Counted from the stretch's first letter, positions 45,223-53,803 are shown. The stretch: 64,000 nt of DNA from Pseudomonas denitrificans (nom. rej.) (GCF_008807415.1 NZ_CP043626.1:3472001-3536000); one strand, 5' to 3'. Made by a program: numbers and translations. Notes: generated by a model not told the origin, from the letters alone.

Positions 45223-46113
45223 ATGAACGACCCTCATCACAAGCTGGTGCAACGCAAGGTGCAGTTCGACTACAGCGACTCGCCCCTGCACTGGATTCCC
45301 GGCGAGCCCGAGGCTTCGCACGTGGTCAACGTCATCCACATGATGCTGCCAGCCGGCGAGCTGTGGTTCTGCCGGCTGTACAACAAGGCTCTGCCCTTCG
45401 TGAAGGACGGCCGCCTGCACGACGACGTGCAGGGCTTCATCCGCCAGGAGGCCATGCACGCCCGCGCCCACAACGGCGCGCTGGAGCGCTACCTGAGCCA
45501 CCACGGCATCGACTCGACGCGCTACCTGCAGGTCATGGACTACCTCTTCGAGCAGTTGCTCAGCGATACGCCGCTGGGACTTACCCTGTTCAATCGCACG
45601 GCCTGGCTCAAGCGCTGGTGGATCGGCCAGCGCTGCGCCATCGTCGCGGCGGTGGAGCACTTCACCTGCGTGCTGGGCAAATGGATTCTCGAAGCCGACG
45701 CGCTGGACCGCGCCAAGGCCGACCCGGTACTGCTCGACCTGTTCCGCTGGCACGGCGCCGAAGAGGTGGAGCACCGCAACGTCGCCCACGACCTGCACGT
45801 GCACCTGGGCGGCACCTTCATAAGCCGCCAGCTGTGGATGTTCGTGGTCTGGCCGCTGATCATCTACCTGTTCGCCTTCGGTACCCGCACCCTGTCGCGA
45901 CAGGACCCGAGCATCACCCGGCCACGCTCCTTTGCGGCGATCTGGCGCGACGGTTCGAAGTCCGGCGTGCTGCCGAAGATCAGCTCGGTGGCCACCAGCT
46001 TCCTGCGCTACTTCAAGCCCTGGTACCACCCCGACCACGAGGCCAATACCCAGGAAGCGCTGGACTACCTGGCCCGCTCGCCGGCTGCCAGCCGGGCCGC
46101 GCGCGCTTCGTAA
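45223..46113 (+). CDS. predicted metal-dependent hydrolase, PF10118 family
   Basis: The 296-residue helical protein carries clustered acidic and His residues, QEAMHARAHNGALERYL (about 80-96) and HGAEEVEHRNVAHDL (about 180-194), whose ExxH-like spacing suggests a ferritin-like di-metal site. The family is annotated as a predicted metal-dependent hydrolase but its reaction is not established. A hydrophobic segment (LWMFVVWPLIIYLFAF) may anchor it in the membrane. It is the third gene of the MerR-controlled operon. Confidence 0.82.
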   Translation: MNDPHHKLVQRKVQFDYSDSPLHWIPGEPEASHVVNVIHMMLPAGELWFCRLYNKALPFVKDGRLHDDVQGFIRQEAMHARAHNGALERYLSHHGIDSTRYLQVMDYLFEQLLSDTPLGLTLFNRTAWLKRWWIGQRCAIVAAVEHFTCVLGKWILEADALDRAKADPVLLDLFRWHGAEEVEHRNVAHDLHVHLGGTFISRQLWMFVVWPLIIYLFAFGTRTLSRQDPSITRPRSFAAIWRDGSKSGVLPKISSVATSFLRYFKPWYHPDHEANTQEALDYLARSPAASRAARAS

Positions 46114-46201
46114 CACCTGCCGGCGCGCCCGCGCAGTGGATGCGCGGCGCGCGCCGATCGCATACTGCGGCATCCGTTACTCGATTCAGGGATGCCGCCG
46201 T

Positions 46202-47548
46202 ATGCCGATGGGAACCTACCCGCTTCACCCCGCCCTTTCCGCCCGCGTGGAGCGCCTGCCGGAGCAGGTGGACGTGGTCATCGCCGGCAGCGGCATCATG
46301 GGTTGCGCCACTGCCTGGCAGCTCGCCGGCCTTGGGCTGAGCGTACTGGTGCTGGACAAGGCCGGCCTCGCCAGCCAGCAGTCCACCCGCGCCTGGGGCT
46401 TTGTCCGCCAGCAGGCGCGCGACCCGGCGGAAGTGCCGCTGATGATGGCCGCCATTCCGCTGTGGGAGCGTCTTGAAGAGGAGCTGCAACTACCGCTGGA
46501 ATGGCGTCAGGGCGGCTGCCTGTACCTCGCTGAAACACCGGAGCAACAGCACAAGTACGAGGACTGGCTGAAGGTCGCCGCCAACTTCGGGCTCGGCACT
46601 CGCCTGCTGGGTCGCGCAGAAGTCGCTCAACTGATGCCAGCGCTGAGCGACCCCGCGCTTGGCGCCCTCTACACCGCCAATGACGGCCAGGCCGAGCCGC
46701 GCCGCGTCGCTCCAGGTTATGCACTGCGTGCTATGGAGCACGGCGCCGTATTCGTCGAAGGCTGCGGCGTCACCGGTATCGACCGCGCCGCCGGCGCCAT
46801 CTGCGGCGTACAGACCGAGCGTGGCTATGTGAAGACTCGACAGCTGCTGGTGTGCGCTGGAGCCAGCAGTTGGCGCCTGGTGCAGAGCCTCGGGCTGACG
46901 CTGCCGCAACAGGCGGTACGCTGCACCGTCTCGCGCACCAGCCCCGGTCCGGATGTCGGCGCGCAGAGCTTCATCGGCCACGGCATCGGCTTCCGCCAGC
47001 GCGCCGACGGCAGCCTCAACCTCGCCGACGAAACCCAGGCCGACATCGACCTGAATCTCGACTATTTGCGCAGCGCCAGGCATTACCTGCCGCACCTGCC
47101 GGAACACCGCGCGGGCTTTTCCTTCAAGCTCAACGGCGCGCTGTTCCACGACCTGCGCCAGCGCCTGCCCGGCTCGGAACGAAGCGTGAATGGCCCGGTC
47201 CTCGGCGAGCGTGATCCACAGGTAAAGGCGAACACCTCGCGCGTGTTCCAGGCGCAGAGCAACCTCGCCAGGGCATTCCCGGCGCTGCGCGATGTGAAGG
47301 TGGTGGAAAGCTGGGCGGGCCTGATCGATGTGCTGCCCGACGGCATCCCGGTGCTCGACGCCCCGCCGGAAGTGCCTGGCCTGCTGATCGCTACCGGCTT
47401 CTGCGGGCATGGGTTTGCGATGGGGCCCATCGTCGGGCAACTGATGAGCCAGTGGCTGCACAAGGGCGAACCGGGGATGGACCTGCATGCGTTCAGGCTA
47501 CGGCGCTTCGCCGATGGGACGGCCGGCAAGCCCTACTCACTGTTCTGA
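46202..47548 (+). CDS. FAD-dependent amine/amino-acid oxidoreductase (DAO family)
   Basis: The 448-residue protein starts with a Rossmann FAD loop (DVVIAGSGIMGCATAWQLAGLGLSVLVLDK) and continues with the DAO-type QSTRAWGFVRQQARD and a C-terminal GVIDVLPDGIPVL-like segment followed by GFCGHGFAMGP. It resembles D-amino-acid/sarcosine dehydrogenases. There is no signal peptide, but flavin binding near the membrane is possible. Start codons at 46202 and 46208 are both feasible. It lies 88 bases after the PF10118 gene and may be a separate unit. A REP palindrome follows. Confidence 0.86.
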   Translation: MPMGTYPLHPALSARVERLPEQVDVVIAGSGIMGCATAWQLAGLGLSVLVLDKAGLASQQSTRAWGFVRQQARDPAEVPLMMAAIPLWERLEEELQLPLEWRQGGCLYLAETPEQQHKYEDWLKVAANFGLGTRLLGRAEVAQLMPALSDPALGALYTANDGQAEPRRVAPGYALRAMEHGAVFVEGCGVTGIDRAAGAICGVQTERGYVKTRQLLVCAGASSWRLVQSLGLTLPQQAVRCTVSRTSPGPDVGAQSFIGHGIGFRQRADGSLNLADETQADIDLNLDYLRSARHYLPHLPEHRAGFSFKLNGALFHDLRQRLPGSERSVNGPVLGERDPQVKANTSRVFQAQSNLARAFPALRDVKVVESWAGLIDVLPDGIPVLDAPPEVPGLLIATGFCGHGFAMGPIVGQLMSQWLHKGEPGMDLHAFRLRRFADGTAGKPYSLF

Positions 47549-47557
47549 AGGTGCGTA

Positions 47558-47609
47558 CCTGTAGGAGCGCGCCATGCGCGCGATCGCGGGCATGGCCCGC
47601 TCCTACAGG
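47558..47609. repeat. Pseudomonas REP palindrome
   Basis: CCTGTAGGAGCG and CGCTCCTACAGG... form an inverted repeat around GCGCCATGCGCGCGATCGC, the GTAGGAGCG signature of pseudomonad REP elements. It lies between the convergent oxidoreductase and rmuC genes. Confidence 0.85.
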
Positions 47610-47644
47610 AGAGTCAGGTGTTCAGGCGATAACGCAGACCCGCG

Positions 47645-49123
47645 TTACTCGCCCTCTTCCACCAGCGGCGCATCATCGCTCAGTGCCCGCTCCAGCCAAT
47701 CCGTCGGCAGGTTCTTGCTGGCCCGCGCACCCAGCAGTTTCACCTGCTCGGCACGGCTGATCAGGTTGCCACGCCCCTCGCAGAGCTTGTTGCGCGCCGC
47801 CGCGTAGGTCTTGTCCAGCTGCTGCAGGCGAGTGCCCATCTCGTCGAGGTCCTGCACGAAGAGCACGAACTTGTCGTACAGCGCGCCGGCACGCTCGGCG
47901 ATCTCGCGGGCGTTCTGGTTCTGCCGCTCCTGGCGCCACAGGCTGTCGATCACCCGCAACGTCGCCAGCAGGGTGGTCGGGCTGACGATCACGATGTTGC
48001 GCTCGAAGGCTTCCTGGAACAGGTTCGGTTCGGCCTGCAGCGCCGCCGAGAAGGCCGCTTCGATGGGCATGAACAGCAGCACGAAGTCGAGGCTGTGCAG
48101 GCCTTCGAGGCGGCGGTAATCCTTGTCGGACAGGCCCTTCACATGGCTGCGCAAAGACAGCACATGGGCCTTCAGCGCCTGCTGGCGGATCACCTCGTCA
48201 TCGGCGGCGATGAACTGCTGGTAGGCGGTCAGGCTCACCTTGGCGTCCACCACCACCTGCTTGTCGCCAGGCAGGCGGATCAGCACGTCGGGCTGGAAGC
48301 GCTCGCCATCCGGCGCGCGCAGGCTGACCTGGGTTTCGTACTCGCGGCCCTTCTCCAGGCCGGCATGCTCCAGCACCCGCTCGAGCACCAGCTCGCCCCA
48401 GTTGCCCTGGGTCTTCTGGCCCTTCAGCGCACGGGTCAGGTTGGTGGCTTCCTCGCCCAGGCGCAGGTTCAACTGCTGCAGGCGCTCCAGTTCCCTGGTC
48501 AGCGAGAAGCGCTCACGAGCCTCGGCCTGGTAGCTCTCTTCCACGCGCTTCTCGAAGGACTGGATGCGCTCCTTAAGCGGGTCGAGCAGCTGCCCGAGGC
48601 GCTGCTGGCTGGACTCGGCAAAGCGCTGCTCGCGCTCGTCGAAGATCTTCCCGGCCAGCTCGGCGAATTGCGCACGCAGGTCATCCTTCGCCGCTTGCAG
48701 GTCGCCCAGGCGCTGCTGGTGATTCTCCTGCTGCTCGCGCAACTCGGCCGAGAGCGCTGCATGCTCGGCAGAGAGACGGCGCAGCTCGACTTCCTTGTCG
48801 GCACGCTCGGCCTGCCAGTCCTGCTCGGCGTTGCCCAGGCGCGCGCGCTCGTCCTTGCCCAGTTCGACCTCACGACGCAATGCCGCTGCCTCGGCGGAGA
48901 GTTCACCATGCCGGCCGCTCAAGCGCTGGAAGGCCTCGCGATCCGCCTCGGCCTGGGCGAACAGCCCGTCCTGCGCCAGTTGCGCGGTGGCTAGGCGCTC
49001 GCGCAGCAGGGTTGCCTCCTGCTCCACCTCCACCCTGCGCGCCTGCAGGCGCCAGGCAAGCGCCGCCATGGGCAGCAATCCGGCGAGCGCACCGAGCAAC
49101 AGGGCGGAAAGATCGAGGGGCAT
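47645..49123 (-). CDS. rmuC: DNA recombination protein RmuC
   Basis: The 492-residue protein has an N-terminal membrane anchor (DLSALLLGALAGLLPMAALAW), a long coiled coil (about 30-190) and the RmuC nuclease-like core (about 210-430). The core includes GNWGELVLERVLEHAGLEKG, PDVLIRLPGDKQVVVDAKVSL and FVLLFMPIEAAF. RmuC limits inversion at short repeats and may cleave DNA. The ATG at 49123 follows GGAG at 7 bases. The tail is acidic (DDAPLVEEGE). Confidence 0.95.
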   Translation of the reverse strand: MPLDLSALLLGALAGLLPMAALAWRLQARRVEVEQEATLLRERLATAQLAQDGLFAQAEADREAFQRLSGRHGELSAEAAALRREVELGKDERARLGNAEQDWQAERADKEVELRRLSAEHAALSAELREQQENHQQRLGDLQAAKDDLRAQFAELAGKIFDEREQRFAESSQQRLGQLLDPLKERIQSFEKRVEESYQAEARERFSLTRELERLQQLNLRLGEEATNLTRALKGQKTQGNWGELVLERVLEHAGLEKGREYETQVSLRAPDGERFQPDVLIRLPGDKQVVVDAKVSLTAYQQFIAADDEVIRQQALKAHVLSLRSHVKGLSDKDYRRLEGLHSLDFVLLFMPIEAAFSAALQAEPNLFQEAFERNIVIVSPTTLLATLRVIDSLWRQERQNQNAREIAERAGALYDKFVLFVQDLDEMGTRLQQLDKTYAAARNKLCEGRGNLISRAEQVKLLGARASKNLPTDWLERALSDDAPLVEEGE

Positions 49124-49248
49124 GCAGAACTCCGGGTGTGGCAATGGATCGCGCCAGTCTAACAGTCACCCGCGCGATGAGCCCTCGTCCGCTGTAAAGG
49201 CCCTGGAACAAGGCTCCTGAGCAAGCGCTCGGGACAATCCACAGAAGC

Positions 49249-49331
49249 TGTGGATAACTCAGTGGAGAACTTGCTTAAAACTGCCCATACCCCCAGTGAA
49301 CTGGGGCCGTGTGACAGATTGGTGATTTTTT
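49249..49331. repeat. DnaA-box-like motif with distal GATTTTTT (copy B)
   Basis: The gap 49124-49579 has no convincing gene. It holds TCCACAG-AAG-CTGTGGA, whose right arm extends to a perfect DnaA box TGTGGATAA (49249-49257), then GACAGATTGGTGATTTTTT ending at 49331, and A+T-rich sequence to about 49385. TTGGTGA/TCACCAA flank the T-run as a hairpin. It matches copy A at 25447 in sequence and exact spacing. Confidence 0.55.
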
Positions 49332-49579
49332 CACCAATAGAAATTTCCTTTATTTTTCAACAAGTTAAAAAACGCAAGCAAATTCACGGGGTGGCCAACT
49401 GCAATGTTTCGGGGACTTGACAGAGTGCGTCAGCATTGTGCACAAGTGCGCGCCACGCAGCAGCCGACCGCCCCGTTTCAGGGCAGTGGATAGGAAGTAT
49501 TCTCAGGCAGACAGTGCATTCAACACAGGCGACGTGCGCGCCGGAAGCTCCGTCTTCCGACGCCGTTACCCGGAGAATT

Positions 49580-49789
49580 TCATGCGATCTGAACCTGCCG
49601 GCGCGGCAGTCGCTGCGGCCGGACGATGCGGGGTGGTTCGGGAAGCTGAATCGACTGCCGCTCGGCGGCGCTGACCCGCGCATAAATGCGCTCGGCAGCA
49701 CTGCGGCTGTTGCAGTCGTAGAAGAACTGGTTGAGGTACACGCGCCAGCGACGATCGTCGCTGGGATGGACGGCTATCCGTATATCCAT
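49580..49789 (-). CDS. small hypothetical protein (69 aa)
   Basis: The ATG at 49789 begins MDIRIAVHPSDDRRWRVYLNQFFYDCNSRSAAERIYARV, a sequence with a mixed, protein-like composition and a plausible beta-beta-alpha start. The tail is basic (RPQRLPRRQVQIA). There is no recognised domain. It lies 77 bases beyond the RES gene on the same strand, so it could be the last gene of that unit or independent. Confidence 0.5.
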   Translation of the reverse strand: MDIRIAVHPSDDRRWRVYLNQFFYDCNSRSAAERIYARVSAAERQSIQLPEPPRIVRPQRLPRRQVQIA

Positions 49790-49866
49790 GGTCTGGCGCT
49801 CCCTGCTTGGCCATCCCGAAACATACACCGCTCACCATGACACGACAGTGGCAAAACGATGAACGG

Positions 49867-50631
49867 TCAGGCCGGATGCGGCAGCCTGCCATCCACCAGA
49901 TACTGCTCGCGCCGGTAGAGTCGCGGGCTGTCGGGCACCTGCGCATGCTTGAAGGCGACGTACTCGGAAGTCGTCTCGCACAGCCACGGCATCAGATTGC
50001 GCGGACGCTTCTCGGTAAACGCCGCGGGAACGAACAACGCCACATTGATACCGCCCTGCGGACAACGCGCCGAGCGATACTCGAACGCTTCCACACCCGC
50101 ATCGCGCATGGCGCTACCCAACCCTTGGGTGACGCTGTAATCCTGCGGATCGAGCAGCGCCTCGTGCTCACGGAACGGCGGCAGGTGAAGGCGCACGCCT
50201 TTCTGCACCTGGAAACGCGCCTCGAACGAAGCATGCTCGGAAAGGATTCGCCCACTGGGCGGCGGCGTCGCCATCCCTTCCCAGAGCACGAAGCGGTAGA
50301 ACGCCGACTCCGCCATGGCCGTTTCCAGCTTGAGCGCGCCATAGAACAGGCTCGGCTCATGCCGCCGGCCGAAGCGCGAGCCCCAGCGCAGCGGTGGATA
50401 GCGGAACGGCGTCTTCAATAGATAGTGCAGCGACTCGGCGGGCGGTGGCATGCGGGGCTTGCTGGTCTCCAGCAACTCCTCGAGCAACGCCTGCTCCTCC
50501 AGGGTGTCCACCAGTTGCAAAGTCGCCACCTGGCCCTGGCTTTCCACCAGACGCACCAGGCGCCCACGAATGGGGGCGATGACCGAATCCTCATGCTTCG
50601 CCCAGAGACGGGCACCGGCTGCGAAGGACAT
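49867..50631 (-). CDS. RES-domain toxin of a type II toxin-antitoxin pair
   Basis: The 254-residue protein has the RES-domain pattern, with PLRWGSRFGRRHEPSLFYGALKLETAMAESAFYR (about 80-113) and CPQGGINVALF later. RES toxins deplete NAD+ in the cytoplasm. At 254 residues it is longer than minimal RES toxins (about 150-230) because of an N-terminal helical extension. It directly follows the Xre antitoxin gene with no gap (stop 50632, start 50631), so it is cotranscribed and coupled. Whether it is active cannot be read from sequence. Confidence 0.82.
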   Translation of the reverse strand: MSFAAGARLWAKHEDSVIAPIRGRLVRLVESQGQVATLQLVDTLEEQALLEELLETSKPRMPPPAESLHYLLKTPFRYPPLRWGSRFGRRHEPSLFYGALKLETAMAESAFYRFVLWEGMATPPPSGRILSEHASFEARFQVQKGVRLHLPPFREHEALLDPQDYSVTQGLGSAMRDAGVEAFEYRSARCPQGGINVALFVPAAFTEKRPRNLMPWLCETTSEYVAFKHAQVPDSPRLYRREQYLVDGRLPHPA

Positions 50632-51000
50632 TCAGACCTTGCCCCGGATGGCGTCCAGGTATTCGACCACTGCGACCAGGCCCTGCACCTGCTCCATCAA
50701 CTCCAACGGCACACCACCCAGGTGGCGGTTCTCGGTGCGCAGGAAGTGGCGCATGTCTTCATGGTTGCCGCCGAACAGCGCGAACAGCGCGCGGTAGATG
50801 CGCACCAGCAGCAGCGCCAGTTCGCCGGTCTTGCTGTCCACGCGCAGGCCGTTCTGCTTCCAGCGACTCACCGCGCTGCGGTCCACGCCGACGATGGCAG
50901 CCAGTTCCTGCTGGGTCATTGCCAGGTGTTCACGGGCAGTCAGCACGGCCTTCGCCAGGACGGCATCGGCAGCCGGGTTTTCCTTCAGCAGAGCGCTCAT
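50632..51000 (-). CDS. Xre/MbcA/ParS-type antitoxin
   Basis: The 122-residue protein has an N-terminal helix-turn-helix (about 18-60; AREHLAMTQQELAAIVGVDRSAVSRWKQNG) and a C-terminal toxin-binding segment (about 65-120; LVRIYRALFALFGGNHEDMRHFLRTENRHLGGVPLELM). This is the domain plan of antitoxins paired with RES toxins. It is the first gene of the pair and probably represses its own promoter in the 265-base gap before the RcnB-like gene. Confidence 0.88.
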   Translation of the reverse strand: MSALLKENPAADAVLAKAVLTAREHLAMTQQELAAIVGVDRSAVSRWKQNGLRVDSKTGELALLLVRIYRALFALFGGNHEDMRHFLRTENRHLGGVPLELMEQVQGLVAVVEYLDAIRGKV

Positions 51001-51265
51001 GGCGGGACTCCATCCAGTGCATTTGCTGCAAACATACCATCAAATGCTGACGACACACAAAGTCAAAAGGACGCAGCCACCTCCTGGCGACTCATGCCCG
51101 GCTTTTGTATCCACAAGCTGACAAACTGGAAAAACTCTTTACCAGACATTTACTTAGCCTTGGCACTCATTGACGCAGCACTGCGGTCAGATGAAATACT
51201 CGGATCGTCCGGGACGATGAAAGCAGAAATACGCACCGCCGTTGCGGTTGCGCCAGGAGAACACC

Positions 51266-51715
51266 ATGAAGAAGTCCGTCGCCCTGCTCTGTGCTGCCCT
51301 GATGCTTGGCAGCCCGCTGGCCAGTTTCGCCCAGCCCAGCCCCAGTCCGGACAATGGCCCGAACAACGGCCAGGACCGGCAGGACAACCGCGGGCCGCAA
51401 CAGCAGCACCAGCAGCCGCACCGCGCGCCACAGGGCGGCTACAACCAGCAGGCACGCCCCGGCCAGAACAACGCCCATGGCTATCGCAACCCGGACTTCC
51501 GTCCGCAGGCCGGCATGCCGGTGCCCCACCGCGACTGGCGCCGCGGCGTGGTCGTGGAGCCGAACTATCGCGGCGACCGCTACTGGGTCACCGACTGGCA
51601 CGCCCGTCACCTGTACGCACCGCCACGCGACCATCGCTGGCTGTACGTCAACGGCGACTACATCCTGGTCGCCATCGCCAGCGGCGTGATCGTCAACATC
51701 CTCAGCGGTTACTGA
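51266..51715 (+). CDS. RcnB-like periplasmic protein
   Basis: The 149-residue protein has a signal peptide (MKKSVALLCAALMLGSPLASFAQ) and a low-complexity Gln/Asn/Pro/Gly-rich region (about 27-75). An RcnB-like C-terminal domain follows (DWRRGVVVEPNYRGDRYWVTDW, LYAPPRDHRWLYVNGDYILVAIASGVIV). RcnB in E. coli helps balance nickel and cobalt in the periplasm, but most pseudomonad relatives are unstudied and no RcnA exporter is adjacent. AGGAG precedes the ATG. Confidence 0.8.
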   Translation: MKKSVALLCAALMLGSPLASFAQPSPSPDNGPNNGQDRQDNRGPQQQHQQPHRAPQGGYNQQARPGQNNAHGYRNPDFRPQAGMPVPHRDWRRGVVVEPNYRGDRYWVTDWHARHLYAPPRDHRWLYVNGDYILVAIASGVIVNILSGY

Positions 51716-51721
51716 TTCACT

Positions 51722-52165
51722 TCAGGCGCTGTCGCTGACCATCGAGCCGCTGCCGCTGCCGCCTCCCCGGCGGATCGCCTCGGCCAGCGCCGCAGCAGTC
51801 TGCTGCATGGCGGCGCTGGTGCTGGCGATGCGGCTCTGCAGCGCCATCAGCGCGGCGGTCCGCTCGGCCTCCGAGGAGTAATGACGCCGCTGCGCCTCGG
51901 CCAGCTCGCGCTGCTCCTGCTGCAACTGCTTCTGCAATTCCTTCAGGCGCTTCTGCAATTGCTCGACCGTCGTGCTGGAGCTTCCGGAACTGCCGGAACT
52001 CTTGCTGCTCTTGCCGCTCGGTGCTGTTCCGCCGGCCTGCAGACGCGGGCTTTCAGCATTGCTGCCGGCGCTTTCATTGGCAGTTCCTGCCGATGTACTG
52101 GCATCGCTCGCCACGCGAAGCTGGGTGGCAAAAGTCTGGATGGCGGGGGTGATGGAAAGGCTCAT
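51722..52165 (-). CDS. coiled-coil protein, possibly FlxA-like
   Basis: The 147-residue protein starts MSLSITPAIQTFATQLRVAS, has a Ser/Gly-rich middle and a heptad-repeat coiled coil (about 65-120; TVEQLQKRLKELQKQLQQEQRELAEAQRRH). It ends with a Gly/Ser-rich tail. The coiled coil resembles FlxA-like proteins, but the role is unknown. It ends 6 bases from the convergent RcnB-like gene. Confidence 0.65.
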   Translation of the reverse strand: MSLSITPAIQTFATQLRVASDASTSAGTANESAGSNAESPRLQAGGTAPSGKSSKSSGSSGSSSTTVEQLQKRLKELQKQLQQEQRELAEAQRRHYSSEAERTAALMALQSRIASTSAAMQQTAAALAEAIRRGGGSGSGSMVSDSA

Positions 52166-52289
52166 GCCGGATGTCCTTTGTTCCGGGAATTCAGCCGCTC
52201 TATCGGCCACCGCAGGAAAATCTTGAAAGCTTCTTCGCACGGCCTGGCAAAGCCCCTAGGATAGGCGCCTTTATTTCCAGCCTGTCGCC

Positions 52290-52772
52290 ATGGACAAGAA
52301 ACGCGCCTACCAACTGATCCTCGCCCGCCTCGCCGAAGACCTGGAGATCGCCGTGCGCGCCGCACAGACGGCCCACGAGACCGCGACCCACGAGGAGAAC
52401 ATCGCCGAGAACAAGTACGACACCCTCGGCCTGGAAGCGGCCTACCTTGCCGCCGGCCAGTCGCGCCGCGTGGAGGAGATCCGCCACGCCCTGGCGCTGT
52501 TCGAGAACCTGCAACTGCGCGACTTCGATGAAGAACAAGGCATCCAGACCAGTGCCCTGGTGCAACTGGTCAACGAGCAAGATCAGCAGCGCTGGGTCTT
52601 CATCGGCCCGGATGGCGCCGGCCTCAAGGTGCAATGCGAAGGCAGCGAAATCCTCGTCATCACTACCCGCGCACCGCTGGGTAGCGCGCTGCTTCATCGC
52701 CACCCTGGCGACGAAGTGGAAGTCGGCACCGGCAGCGCCCGCCAGCGCTACGAAATCCTCGACGCCCGCTGA
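52290..52772 (+). CDS. GreA/GreB-like transcription elongation factor family protein
   Basis: The 160-residue protein has an N-terminal helical coiled coil (RAYQLILARLAEDLEIAVRAAQTAHETATHEENIAENKYDTLGLEAAYL) with the NKYDTLGLEA acidic tip found in the Gre family. A C-terminal FKBP-like domain ends in GDEVEVGTGSARQRYEIL. Such short Gre-like proteins bind the RNA polymerase secondary channel. It is not a canonical GreA or GreB and may act like an anti-Gre or Rnk-type regulator. Confidence 0.78.
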   Translation: MDKKRAYQLILARLAEDLEIAVRAAQTAHETATHEENIAENKYDTLGLEAAYLAAGQSRRVEEIRHALALFENLQLRDFDEEQGIQTSALVQLVNEQDQQRWVFIGPDGAGLKVQCEGSEILVITTRAPLGSALLHRHPGDEVEVGTGSARQRYEILDAR

Positions 52773-52915
52773 CAGGTCGTGTGCCGGGCTGCCGCAAAGC
52801 AGTCGAGAGCATCGATGAAAAATCTGAGCGGAACAGACAATACCCGGCACGCCGGCTGACGCAGACTAAGCTTCAAGGCCACACCCCATCCCTCCCGGCC
52901 TCAAGGAGAAGCACC

Positions 52916-53263
52916 ATGCTGTTCAACTGGTCCGAGTACGTCCCCGCCGTGAAGAAAGCCTTCGGCGCCCTGGGCAAGAAACACCCGAAGATGATCGCTG
53001 CCTACCAGGCCCTGGAAGCTGCTGCCGCTGACGGCGACGCTCTGGATGCCAAGACCCGCGAACTGATCGCCATCGCCGTGGCCATCACCACCCGTTGCGA
53101 CGGCTGCATCGGCGTGCATGCCGAGGCCGCGCGCAAGGCAGGCGCCACCGAAGCCGAGATCGCCCAGACCCTGGCCACCGCCATCTCCCTCAATGCCGGC
53201 GCCGCCTACATCTACTCCCTGCGCGCCCTGGAAGCCTACGAGTCCGCTGCCGCTCCGAAGTGA
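52916..53263 (+). CDS. carboxymuconolactone decarboxylase (AhpD) family protein
   Basis: The 115-residue protein carries the AhpD-like redox motif TRCDGCIGVHAEAARKAGA, with a CXXC pair (Cys62 and Cys65) and a nearby His. It has the usual helical build around LIAIAVAI and AISLNAGAAYIY. It probably acts as a thiol-dependent peroxidase. AAGGAG precedes the ATG at 52916. Confidence 0.9.
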   Translation: MLFNWSEYVPAVKKAFGALGKKHPKMIAAYQALEAAAADGDALDAKTRELIAIAVAITTRCDGCIGVHAEAARKAGATEAEIAQTLATAISLNAGAAYIYSLRALEAYESAAAPK

Positions 53264-53361
53264 GCACCCGCCCGCGGCGCCCCAGCGCCGCGGGCTTGCC
53301 CCTTTCCCTTCAGGGCTCGGATGAGTTATCAGTGGGGCATAGCCAGCCAAAGCCTCAGCCC

Positions 53362-53730
53362 ATGTCGCAGCCCACCTTCGGATTCTGGAAACTCACCCTC
53401 GCCATCGCCGCCGGCATCTGGCTCGGCTGCCTGGCCGTCGCCGCCACCGCCTGGCTGATCTGGCCCGACCTGCCACCTGCCGTCGTCACCCGCCTCGCGC
53501 AACCATCCGCGGAAACTTCGACCAGTCCCCCGCCAGCGCGCAGTAACGAAGAGATGTTCCGGCAGTACCTGCAACGCCAGCAGGCCACACAGGAACAGCA
53601 TAATCGACAAGTGGAGAAATCGGAGCAGGAAAAGCGCTTCAACAGCGCGCCGTGCCAGTTCTGGCGGCAGCAGTACCAGGCGAATCCCACGGCGGGGAAT
53701 CGGCAGAAGATGGATGGGTATTGCGGGTAA
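53362..53730 (+). CDS. hypothetical single-span membrane protein (122 aa)
   Basis: An N-terminal transmembrane segment (FWKLTLAIAAGIWLGCLAVAATAWLIW, about 8-34) is followed by a Pro/Ser linker and a Gln/Glu-rich helical region. The C-terminus contains NSAPCQFWRQQYQANPTAGNRQKMDGYCG, with two Cys in a compact motif. It is probably exposed to the periplasm. The function is unknown; the C-terminal motif looks conserved enough to suggest a real gene. Confidence 0.65.
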   Translation: MSQPTFGFWKLTLAIAAGIWLGCLAVAATAWLIWPDLPPAVVTRLAQPSAETSTSPPPARSNEEMFRQYLQRQQATQEQHNRQVEKSEQEKRFNSAPCQFWRQQYQANPTAGNRQKMDGYCG

Positions 53731-53770
53731 TGGAGCGAAGGGCGGGGATTTTCAGGACGCAGAAAAGACA

Positions 53771-53803
53771 AAGCCCCTGAAACTCTAAGAATTTCAGGGG
53801 CTT
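53771..53803 (-). terminator. terminator after tRNA-Ser
   Basis: AAGCCCCTGAAA pairs with TTTCAGGGGCTT around CTCTAAGAA; on the minus strand TTTGTCTTTT follows. Confidence 0.85.

Noticed and set aside
49417..49674. Plus-strand 85-codon frame in the gap after rmuC
   Set aside because: It lacks a ribosome site, its second half overlaps the better minus-strand 69-residue gene, and its Arg/Ala-rich end looks like an antisense shadow.
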